DNA of 9,432 bases from Kocuria sp. (GTDB lineage Bacteria; Actinomycetota; Actinomycetes; Actinomycetales; Micrococcaceae). The DNA is taken from contig JAKDKI010000064.1 of NCBI GenBank assembly GCA_030453435.1, forward strand, positions 1 to 9,432. Reading direction: 5' to 3'. Shown here one piece after another: positions 1 to 5,322 of the stretch (positions are counted from its first letter, which is position 1; every line of letters begins with the position of its first letter). Below the pieces are notes generated by a model. It was given only the letters and a program-made list of their open reading frames with translations. It did not search any database and was not told where the DNA came from. The position numbers and the translations under genes were made by a program.

Positions 1-548
1 GCGTGAACTTCGACATGCACACCTACCGCCAGGGATACCCCACCGCGGACAACGCATTCTGCCTGACCCCCAATGTCACGCACGCCCGTTCACGCGGCAC
101 CGTGCGATTGCGCTCGCGGGACTACCGGGACAAGCCCCGGGTGGATCCGCGGTACTTCACCGACCCCGAGGGATACGACATGCGGATCGCGACCGCGGGT
201 ATTCGCAAGGCGCGTGAGATCGTCTCCCAGCCCGGCCTCTCGGAATGGGCCGGGGAGGAATTGTTCCCGGGGCAGGACGTGCAGACGGATGAGGAGATCG
301 CCGATTACATCCGCCGCACCCACAACACGGTGTACCACCCCGCAGGATCGTGCCGTATGGGGCCGGTCGAGGACCAGGAATCGCCGCTGGATCCGCAGTT
401 GCGGGTCAAGGGCGTGAGCGGCCTGCGCGTGGCCGATGCCTCCGTGATGCCGGAACTGGTCACCGTGAACCCCAACATCACCGTGTACATGATCGGTGAA
501 CGTGCTGCTGAACTGATCGCACAGGATCAGCAGGCGGCAGCACGGTAG
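1..548 (+). CDS. codA: Choline-oxidase-like GMC flavoenzyme, C-terminal part (5' end outside window)
   Basis: This is the C-terminal ~181 residues of a GMC-family FAD oxidoreductase; the FAD-binding N-terminus lies upstream of the window, and the GTG at base 3 is probably internal. Such enzymes oxidise choline through betaine aldehyde to glycine betaine, an osmoprotectant, in the cytoplasm. Visible motifs are TPNVTHARSRGTVRLRS, DPRYFTDPEG, THNTVYHPAGSCRMG and ADASVMPELVTVNPNIT. Numbering from base 3, the GMC active-site pair is His112 (YHPAG) and Asn156 (VNPN). Their separation of 44 residues equals that of His466 and Asn510 in Arthrobacter globiformis choline oxidase, and the wording around them closely resembles that enzyme as I remember it. 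A choline dehydrogenase (betA) or another GMC alcohol oxidase is the alternative; the missing N-terminal half would help decide. The gene ends 22 bases before a strong hairpin. Confidence 0.85.
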   Translation, partial: VNFDMHTYRQGYPTADNAFCLTPNVTHARSRGTVRLRSRDYRDKPRVDPRYFTDPEGYDMRIATAGIRKAREIVSQPGLSEWAGEELFPGQDVQTDEEIADYIRRTHNTVYHPAGSCRMGPVEDQESPLDPQLRVKGVSGLRVADASVMPELVTVNPNITVYMIGERAAELIAQDQQAAAR

Positions 549-569
549 ACCCGCCTTCCAGGACACGGA

Positions 570-600
570 TGAGGCCCGGCACTCTTGGTGCCGGGCCTCA
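570..600. terminator. Bidirectional terminator-like hairpin
   Basis: A perfect 13-bp GC-rich stem (TGAGGCCCGGCAC, 570-582) closes over the 5-base loop TCTTG and pairs with 588-600. It lies between the stop of the choline-oxidase-like gene (548) and the stop of the convergent gene ending at 616, so it can serve both strands. The bases after it are only mildly T-rich (CGTGTTTGG), as is common in GC-rich actinobacteria. Confidence 0.78.
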
Positions 601-615
601 CGTGTTTGGTCCTGA

Positions 616-912
616 TCAGGCGCTGAGCGCCACCGGTTTCGGTTCCAGTTTGTAGAACGGAATGCCGCCGGAGACGTCTGAGGCTCCGGGAACCAGTAGC
701 TGCTGGTACTTCTCGCACCACTGGGCGCGACCGCGGTTGTGGGCGGCTGCGTGGGCCAGGGCACGAACGTTGTTGCTCACGTATTCATGAATGTCCCCAT
801 TGGACTCAATGAGACGCACCAGTTGGTGGTCGAGGTCGATATCGACGGTGACATCGACCCATTGTTCTCGGGGGGACTCGGTCTTTGTGCGTAGTTGTTT
901 AATGTTCTTCAT
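616..912 (-). CDS. Small protein of unknown function, 98 aa
   Basis: I do not recognise the family. The 98-residue protein has a basic N-terminus (MKNIKQLRTKTESPREQW), an acidic stretch VDVTVDIDLDHQLVRLIES (~20-38), a probable helix rich in Ala, His and Asn (VRALAHAAAHNRGRAQW, ~49-65), then WCEKYQQLLVPG and a C-terminal segment ending PKPVALSA. It has no signal peptide or membrane segment, so it is probably cytoplasmic. Codon third positions are mostly G/C, as in the neighbouring genes. The ATG at 912 is preceded by AAAGG with a 10-base gap, an acceptable ribosome-binding site. It converges on the choline-oxidase-like gene and shares the hairpin at 570-600. A second small ORF upstream overlaps its start as TGATG (see findings). 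The function is open; only its being a gene is claimed. Confidence 0.62.
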   Translation of the reverse strand: MKNIKQLRTKTESPREQWVDVTVDIDLDHQLVRLIESNGDIHEYVSNNVRALAHAAAHNRGRAQWCEKYQQLLVPGASDVSGGIPFYKLEPKPVALSA

Positions 913-1030
913 CAGTGTTGTGCCTTTGTACAGGGAGGTCCTTGCTGCGCCCGCGGTTGCGCCACAGCCGCTTCGTCATCCAATCCACCCCTGAACCAAG
1001 GGTTGGCGTGCGCCGGGTTGGAGCCCAGCA

Positions 1031-1057
1031 GGTACCCGGTTTTTCGGACCGGGCACC
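1031..1057 (-). other. Stem-loop in the leader of the 98-aa gene
   Basis: GGTACCCGGT (1031-1040) pairs with ACCGGGCACC (1048-1057) with one mismatch, leaving a 7-base loop. On the minus strand it lies about 120 bases before the ATG at 912. It could be a leader structure or an upstream terminator, since the loop strand carries a run of five A. No known riboswitch consensus is recognised. Confidence 0.35.
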
Positions 1058-1119
1058 AGAGCGCATCTCGAGAAGCTGGATTAAAGCGTAACGGGTCCGG
1101 CGCATGGCAAGCCAGGGGA

Positions 1120-1134
1120 TGACGCATAACGTCA
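1120..1134. promoter_or_regulatory. Possible operator TGACG-N5-CGTCA beside AT-rich patch
   Basis: A perfect 5-bp inverted repeat with a 5-base spacer lies next to the only AT-rich patch of this spacer (1136-1160). This is where a minus-strand promoter for the 98-aa gene would be expected. Dimeric regulators often bind such half sites, but I cannot assign a family and a repeat this short can occur by chance. Confidence 0.25.
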
Positions 1135-1171
1135 CCAAAAGTTAATAAACTCATTGTTTGCGCGCTACGAG

Positions 1172-2347
1172 TCAGAGGGCTGTTGTGGACAACCTGCGCG
1201 CACGGGATGCCACGATGCGTGCTTGTGCATAATGCTCCATGAGCTGATCACACACGGCGGTCCAGGTGCGCGTCTGCACGGTGTCGTACGCAGTACTGGA
1301 GAAGGCGGCCCGTTTGGCGTTGTCGCCCACCAGGTCCTGTACCCGGTCACGAAGCATCTCGGTGTCGCCAGGTTTGTAGAGCCACCCGTTGCGGGACGAG
1401 TCCACGAGGTCCACGGGCCCGCCGCGTCCGACCGCCACCACGGGGACGGCACTGGCCATGGCTTCCTGAATCGTCTGACAAAACGTTTCGTGTTCACCGG
1501 GGTGCACGAACACGTCCAAGGAGGCCATGGCGGTGGCCAGCTCGTCCCCGTCCAGGAACCCCACGAAGTAGGCGTTGGGGAGCAGCATGCGGAGCTTTTC
1601 CTTCTCGGGCCCGGAACCCACGATCACCAATCGGGTGTCCGGCAACGAATCCAGAACCACGAGATCTTGCACCTGCTTCTCGGGTGCCAGCCGACCCACA
1701 TATCCCACGAGCTTTCGCCCGCCACCCACTCGCTCACGCCACTGGTGATCGCGGCGAGCCGGATTGAACCGGCGGGTGTCCACGCCACGGCGCCACATCC
1801 GCACCCGCTGAATACCGTGCTCGTGCAGCTGCGTGATGGACGCCGTGGACGGCGCCAGCGTCACGGTGGAGGAATTGTGCATGTTGCGCACATGGCCCCA
1901 CAGGACGTTCTCCAGAACGGGAGCTCCGTAGCGCGCGGCATAACCGGGCACGTCCGTCTGGTAAATGGATGCGCAGGGCAAGCCCAGGTTCTTGGCCGCT
2001 TGAATGGCCTGCCAGCCCAGGACGAAGGGAGAGGCAACGTGTACCACGTCGGGCCGGAACCGGGCCAGGATCCGCTGCATGCGAGCCACGGTACAGCTGG
2101 CCACCCGGACATCCGGGTATCCGGCCAGCGGGATGGATGCGATGCGCTGAACTTTCACTCCGTCCATGGTGTCCACGGACCCCAGGGCTCCGAGCTTCTC
2201 GTAGGACGGTGCAATGACCATGGCCTCGTGGCCCTGCGCCCGGAGATACTCCAGGACTCGAACCACGGAATGTGTCACACCGTTGATGTGGGGGAGGAAC
2301 TGTTCGGCAACCACTGCGATTCTCACATTTAATACAGTGGCTGCCAC
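1172..2347 (-). CDS. mgtA: GDP-mannose-dependent alpha-mannosyltransferase, MgtA-like (GT4)
   Basis: This 391-residue GT-B fold glycosyltransferase (family GT4) closely resembles actinobacterial MgtA (M. tuberculosis Rv0557), which transfers mannose from GDP-mannose to a glucuronosyl-diacylglycerol anchor on the inner face of the membrane. The glycine-rich N-terminal loop NGVTHS is at 22-27. Acceptor-side motifs include HVASPFVLGWQA and IYQTDVPGYAARYG (128-141). In the C-terminal donor domain, RRGVD (186-190), VGYVGRLAPEK (214-224; phosphate-contacting Arg219 and Lys224) and PGEHETFCQTIQEAMAS hold the E-x7-E pair Glu287/Glu295 typical of retaining GT4 enzymes. Length is normal and the gene looks intact. 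The GTG at 2347 is chosen because GGAGAG lies 8-13 bases upstream in the loop of an inverted repeat; a second GTG (residue 8) has no such site. It is divergent from the PerM-like gene. The exact acceptor (glycolipid or lipomannan precursor) is inferred. Confidence 0.85.
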   Translation of the reverse strand: MAATVLNVRIAVVAEQFLPHINGVTHSVVRVLEYLRAQGHEAMVIAPSYEKLGALGSVDTMDGVKVQRIASIPLAGYPDVRVASCTVARMQRILARFRPDVVHVASPFVLGWQAIQAAKNLGLPCASIYQTDVPGYAARYGAPVLENVLWGHVRNMHNSSTVTLAPSTASITQLHEHGIQRVRMWRRGVDTRRFNPARRDHQWRERVGGGRKLVGYVGRLAPEKQVQDLVVLDSLPDTRLVIVGSGPEKEKLRMLLPNAYFVGFLDGDELATAMASLDVFVHPGEHETFCQTIQEAMASAVPVVAVGRGGPVDLVDSSRNGWLYKPGDTEMLRDRVQDLVGDNAKRAAFSSTAYDTVQTRTWTAVCDQLMEHYAQARIVASRARRLSTTAL

Positions 2348-2348
2348 G

Positions 2349-2377
2349 GGTCACCGGCTCTCCACGCCCCGGTGACC
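2349..2377. promoter_or_regulatory. 9-bp inverted repeat at mgtA start; SD in the loop
   Basis: GGTCACCGG (2349-2357) and CCGGTGACC (2369-2377) form a perfect 9-bp inverted repeat with an 11-base spacer, in the 72-base gap between the divergent mgtA and PerM-like genes. In the mgtA transcript it would fold into a hairpin whose loop, GGCGTGGAGAG, carries the ribosome-binding site and whose 3' arm ends one base before the GTG. As DNA it could also be an operator for a dimeric repressor serving both genes. Confidence 0.5.
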
Positions 2378-2419
2378 TCTCGGTGAAGTCTGGACCAACT
2401 CCGGTCGGGACGTGGAAAG

Positions 2420-4231
2420 ATGGAGGCGATGAACTTCCCCACTTTCTCCCGCACGCTTTCGGGGGCTCGCGAGCGGTTGCAACGCCGCCAGGACGGTGCC
2501 CCCGGTCATTCACCCACGCCTCAGGACTCGGTCGATTCCGAACGGAGCGGCTCCGAGGACGGGTTCCCCATGCCCTTGTGGCTGCAGGGTGTCATCGAGT
2601 TACTGGCAGTGGCGGCCGTCGGCCTGTTGCTCACCGGGCTGCTGATGGCGGCGGTGTGGCTGGCGGGAGGTTTCGATTCTCTGGGCGCGCTGGGCGGTCT
2701 GCAATTGGCGGGCCAGGTGTGGCTGGTGGCCCACTGCACCCCGTTGACCATGGCGGCCATCCAGGGGATCGACCTGTCCTCCGGCGGCGGAACACTCACA
2801 TTGGTGCCGTTGGGGTTGACACTGATTCCGTTCGGGCTGGCGGTCATCGCAGGTCGACGGATTGCGCGGGCGTGCTGGCGCGGACAGTTCCTCAAGCCGT
2901 TCATTGCCGGCATGATCACCTACGCCCTTATCGGGGCCTTGGTTGCGCTCGTGAGCAGCACCGAACATGTCTCGGCGAGCGTGCTGGCCGGAGCGTTGTT
3001 CCCCTTGATTCCAGCCGGCCTGGGCACTCTCGTGGGCGGATGGAGTGTTTCTCGTTCCTTGGCTGCCGTGCTGGGTGCCGACGCCGCGTCAAGGATCCAG
3101 CGGACCAGTCAGTACTCGCGCTGGGCCGGATCCTACGTGTGGGCCGTGGTGCGCGCGGGCTTTTTGTCCGCGGTGGCCGTGATTGCCGCTGGTGCTCTGC
3201 TGACAGCGGTGGCATTGGTGTGGAACTGGGACGGCATCATCTCCGTGTACCAAGAACTGGGTACGGGCGCGGCCGGGGATACTGCCCTGACGGCTCTGCA
3301 GCTCGGTTATCTGCCCAACATGATCGTGTGGGCTGCCGCGTGGGCCAGTGGCGCCGGATTCTCTGTGGGGAAGGGCACGATCACCTCCCCGTTCGAGAAC
3401 GCGTTGGGAGCATTGCCGCACTTTCCGCCGTTCGCTGCGCTGCCCGAGGGGGAGCCGTGGCTGTACGCCTCAGCGGTGGTGGTGTTGCCGGTCCTGGCCG
3501 GAGTTCTCGCGGGCTGGTGGTTCTTGCGCGAAGGAGAGAACCACCTGGACGACTGGATGGCCATTCGGCTTCCCATGCGGTGGTTCACATTCTTACTGTC
3601 CACGGTGCTGACGGTGGCGTTCATCGCTGCAATCGGCGCTGGCCTCGTGGCCCTGCTGGCGTGGCTGTCCCACGGTTCGTTGGGTTTGGGCAGGCTAACA
3701 GATATCGGCCCCAATCCGTGGCACGTGTTCCTGTGGACAGGTGCCGAGATCACCGCCGGCGGCGTGATCGGTTACGTTCTGGGGCCTTGGCTCGAGCGCG
3801 AGGGGTATCGAAAGAACCCCTGGAACAGTTCCCTGGAGGATACGACCGAGGACGTGTCGGATCCCGACGCTCAAGACGAGCACGATGGTGACGCCGCGGG
3901 GACTGCCCGGGCTGCCAAGAAGACCGCGAAGGCCGAGGCGAAGCAGGCCAAGAAGGCAGAGGCCCGGGACAAACGAGCCGCCAAGAAATCTGCGAAGCGC
4001 AAGGCCGCTCGGTTGGCGCCCTGGGACGCCCAGGGCTCAACGGCTATGACCGCTCAGGAACCGGGCGACGAGGATTCAGCGGGGGTCGACGACAGCGACG
4101 GTGACGGTGTTGCCGTGCCCGAGGGGGACTCGGTGGGTTCCGAGGATTCTGTCGGTGCGACTGACTCGGACGGGGCGGACTCCGGGGAGGATTCGGCGGG
4201 TCCGGTTTCCAAGTCCGATCCGGAGAGATAG
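2420..4231 (+). CDS. DUF6350/PerM-like multi-pass membrane protein with charged tail
   Basis: This 603-residue integral membrane protein matches the actinobacterial DUF6350 family, which includes PerM (Rv0955) of M. tuberculosis, linked there to cell division. The N-terminal ~52 residues are polar. About nine or ten hydrophobic segments follow (roughly 58-83, 96-115, 127-146, 157-180, 187-210, 236-268, 291-315, 345-369, 386-415, 433-456). The family signature LGYLPNMIVWAAAWASGAGF (295-314), continuing SVGKGTITSP, and VAHCTPLT (103-110) are clear. The cytoplasmic-looking tail is charge-segregated: Lys/Ala-rich at ~499-532, then Asp/Glu/Ser-rich at ~546-603. A downstream ATG (2429) is also plausible, with GGAAAG 9 bases upstream; GGAGG sits only 2 bases before it. 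The last 178 bases overlap the opposite gene. purN-purH follow downstream, an order I recall from Micrococcaceae. Function is by family only. Confidence 0.83.
   Translation: MEAMNFPTFSRTLSGARERLQRRQDGAPGHSPTPQDSVDSERSGSEDGFPMPLWLQGVIELLAVAAVGLLLTGLLMAAVWLAGGFDSLGALGGLQLAGQVWLVAHCTPLTMAAIQGIDLSSGGGTLTLVPLGLTLIPFGLAVIAGRRIARACWRGQFLKPFIAGMITYALIGALVALVSSTEHVSASVLAGALFPLIPAGLGTLVGGWSVSRSLAAVLGADAASRIQRTSQYSRWAGSYVWAVVRAGFLSAVAVIAAGALLTAVALVWNWDGIISVYQELGTGAAGDTALTALQLGYLPNMIVWAAAWASGAGFSVGKGTITSPFENALGALPHFPPFAALPEGEPWLYASAVVVLPVLAGVLAGWWFLREGENHLDDWMAIRLPMRWFTFLLSTVLTVAFIAAIGAGLVALLAWLSHGSLGLGRLTDIGPNPWHVFLWTGAEITAGGVIGYVLGPWLEREGYRKNPWNSSLEDTTEDVSDPDAQDEHDGDAAGTARAAKKTAKAEAKQAKKAEARDKRAAKKSAKRKAARLAPWDAQGSTAMTAQEPGDEDSAGVDDSDGDGVAVPEGDSVGSEDSVGATDSDGADSGEDSAGPVSKSDPER
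4018..4036 (-). terminator. Hairpin inside the PerM-like gene, after the opposite gene's stop
   Basis: GCCCTGGG-ACG-CCCAGGGC is a perfect 8-bp stem with a 3-base loop. It begins 17 bases beyond the stop codon (4054-4056) of the minus-strand membrane gene, in that gene's direction, but lies within the coding sequence of the PerM-like protein. It is a candidate terminator for the minus-strand transcript. There is no T tract after it. Confidence 0.4.
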
Positions 4232-4611
4232 TTCCAGATATTGTCCGTGAGCTGGCGCTCGCAGTGACTCGTTGAGGACAGTGTCAACGCAGAATCAACG
4301 CATTCCTGGTAGACCTGCGAGGCCGGCCACACGGCCAAACGAGCGCCGCCCCCGAACGCGTTGAACGCGCCCCACACGATGGCCAGGATGGCCAGGAACG
4401 TGATGAAGAACCGCGACTGCACCTTACGGGACGTGCTCAGGACCACGATGCCCAGGACCACTGCCGCGAGTGCCATGACCACGCCCACGGCGGTGGACCA
4501 CACGTGACCGGTGACCAACGCGGAGGACAGCAGCGCCAAAGCGGCTGCCAGTCCGGAAAGCCTCAAACGGGAGGACGCGTGTGCTGTGTCGGGGCTTTCG
4601 GAATCCTGCAT
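4054..4611 (-). CDS. Small three-helix membrane protein with Ser/Pro/Glu tail
   Basis: This 185-residue protein has three hydrophobic segments (~16-36, 38-59, 67-87), a conserved-looking region with a Cys pair (QVYQECVDSALTLSSTSHCE; Cys104 and Cys117) and LTDNIWNYLSG. A low-complexity tail of Ser, Pro, Glu and Thr follows (~135-185). I do not know a named function; short proteins with a YQxC...C region after membrane helices seem familiar from Arthrobacter-like genomes, but that is recollection. A longer frame reaches 4728, but its N-terminal part overlaps the purN start and does not look like protein, so the ATG at 4611 is preferred. GGAG lies 3 bases before it and TACAGT exactly 7 bases before it, so it may use a short leader or none. 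It is divergent from purN and convergent with the PerM-like gene, overlapping its last 178 bases. Confidence 0.7.
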   Translation of the reverse strand: MQDSESPDTAHASSRLRLSGLAAALALLSSALVTGHVWSTAVGVVMALAAVVLGIVVLSTSRKVQSRFFITFLAILAIVWGAFNAFGGGARLAVWPASQVYQECVDSALTLSSTSHCERQLTDNIWNYLSGSDLETGPAESSPESAPSESVAPTESSEPTESPSGTATPSPSLSSTPAESSSPGS

Positions 4612-4618
4612 GATCTCC

Positions 4619-4624
4619 ACTGTA
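4619..4624 (-). promoter_or_regulatory. -10-like TACAGT, 7 nt before the membrane-protein ATG
   Basis: TACAGT fits the TAnnnT pattern of sigma-A-type -10 boxes and sits 7 bases before the ATG at 4611. A 17-base spacer leads back to CCGACC (4647-4642), which keeps only the GAC core of a -35. Transcription would then start at or next to the ATG. The GGAG inside the 7 bases leaves room for an ordinary start instead. Confidence 0.4.
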
Positions 4625-4662
4625 AGGCAGCGGCAGGGGCGGGTCGGACCACAGAAAATCGT

Positions 4663-4668
4663 TAGCAT
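4663..4668 (+). promoter_or_regulatory. -10-like TAGCAT, 7 nt before the purN ATG
   Basis: TAGCAT fits TAnnnT and is followed by exactly 7 bases and then the purN ATG at 4676, the layout of leaderless actinobacterial transcripts. There is no Shine-Dalgarno sequence in the 25 bases before the ATG, which supports this reading. A good -35 is not visible at 16-18 bases upstream. Confidence 0.5.
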
Positions 4669-4675
4669 GATTGGT

Positions 4676-5269
4676 ATGCGACTCGTGGTCATGGTTTCCG
4701 GTTCCGGTACCAATTTGCAGGCAATCATCGACGCTCTTCACAAGGGCGATGTGGACGTTGACATCGTGGCGGTGGGCGCAGACAAACCCTGTGTCGGTCT
4801 GGAACGTGCTGAGGCCGCAGGGATCGATACGTTCCTGGTCCCGCTGGCGAACTACCCGGAGCGCGAACAGTGGAACCGGAGCCTGGAGCGAGCCATCGCC
4901 AACTACGCTCCGGACCGCGTGGTGTTCGCGGGTTTCATGCGCATTGTGGATGCCCAGCTGGTGGAGCGTTTCGCCGGCCGGATCATCAACACGCATCCCT
5001 CGTTGCTACCTTCGTTCCCGGGGGCACACGCGGTGCGTGACGCCATGAACTACGGCGTGAAGGTCACCGGCGCCACCGTGCACGAAGTCGTGGCCGACGT
5101 GGATGCGGGTCCCATCCTGGCGCAGGTCGCCGTGCCGGTCAGGGCGGAAGACACCGAGGATTCACTTCACGAACGCATCAAGTCCGCTGAGCGCGGTCTC
5201 CTCGTCAACGCATTGGCCGCGCTGAGCCGTGACGTCAATTTTGACCTGCCCATCGAGGAGCAGTCGTAG
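4676..5269 (+). CDS. purN: Phosphoribosylglycinamide formyltransferase (GART)
   Basis: PurN transfers the formyl group of 10-formyltetrahydrofolate to GAR, giving FGAR, the third step of de novo IMP synthesis, in the cytoplasm. The 197-residue length is normal for the stand-alone enzyme. The phosphate-binding loop VSGSGTNLQ is at 7-15, AGFMRI at 85-90, the catalytic segment [13 protein letters not shown] at 104-116 (Asn105, His107) and the late motif [10 protein letters not shown] at 141-150, whose Asp143 matches E. coli Asp144. The ATG at 4676 gives the family's usual N-terminus ([11 protein letters not shown]). The in-frame ATG at 4667 overlaps the likely -10 hexamer, and the open frame back to 4511 has no family support. 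No ribosome-binding site is visible, so leaderless translation is likely. purH follows after 53 bases, probably in the same transcript. Confidence 0.95.
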   Translation: MRLVVMVSGSGTNLQAIIDALHKGDVDVDIVAVGADKPCVGLERAEAAGIDTFLVPLANYPEREQWNRSLERAIANYAPDRVVFAGFMRIVDAQLVERFAGRIINTHPSLLPSFPGAHAVRDAMNYGVKVTGATVHEVVADVDAGPILAQVAVPVRAEDTEDSLHERIKSAERGLLVNALAALSRDVNFDLPIEEQS

Positions 5270-5313
5270 ACTTTTCCTGGCCCCGGCGCCACCCACCCAA
5301 CCCAACCTCTCCT

Positions 5314-5317
5314 GGAG
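5314..5317 (+). promoter_or_regulatory. Ribosome-binding site fixing the GTG start of purH
   Basis: GGAG lies 5 bases before the GTG at 5323, at the end of a pyrimidine-rich stretch (5289-5312). It supports this GTG as the purH start, since no ATG gives the right N-terminus. Confidence 0.65.
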
Positions 5318-5322
5318 TTTTT

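Noticed and set aside
913..1171. tRNA or other known small RNA in the leader of the 98-aa gene
   Set aside because: No cloverleaf, TTCGA-type loop or SRP/tmRNA signature could be traced; only a simple stem-loop is visible.
1154..2332. 392-codon open frame on the plus strand
   Set aside because: It is antisense to the intact mgtA-like gene, has no domain-like sequence, and arises from GC-rich third positions.
2383..3891. 502-codon plus-strand frame overlapping the PerM-like gene
   Set aside because: It is out of frame with the recognisable DUF6350 protein and gives Arg/Gly-rich sequence with no membrane pattern or motif.
4511..4675. N-terminal extension of purN to 4511
   Set aside because: The family begins at [11 protein letters not shown] (4676); the extension overlaps the divergent gene and the likely promoter.
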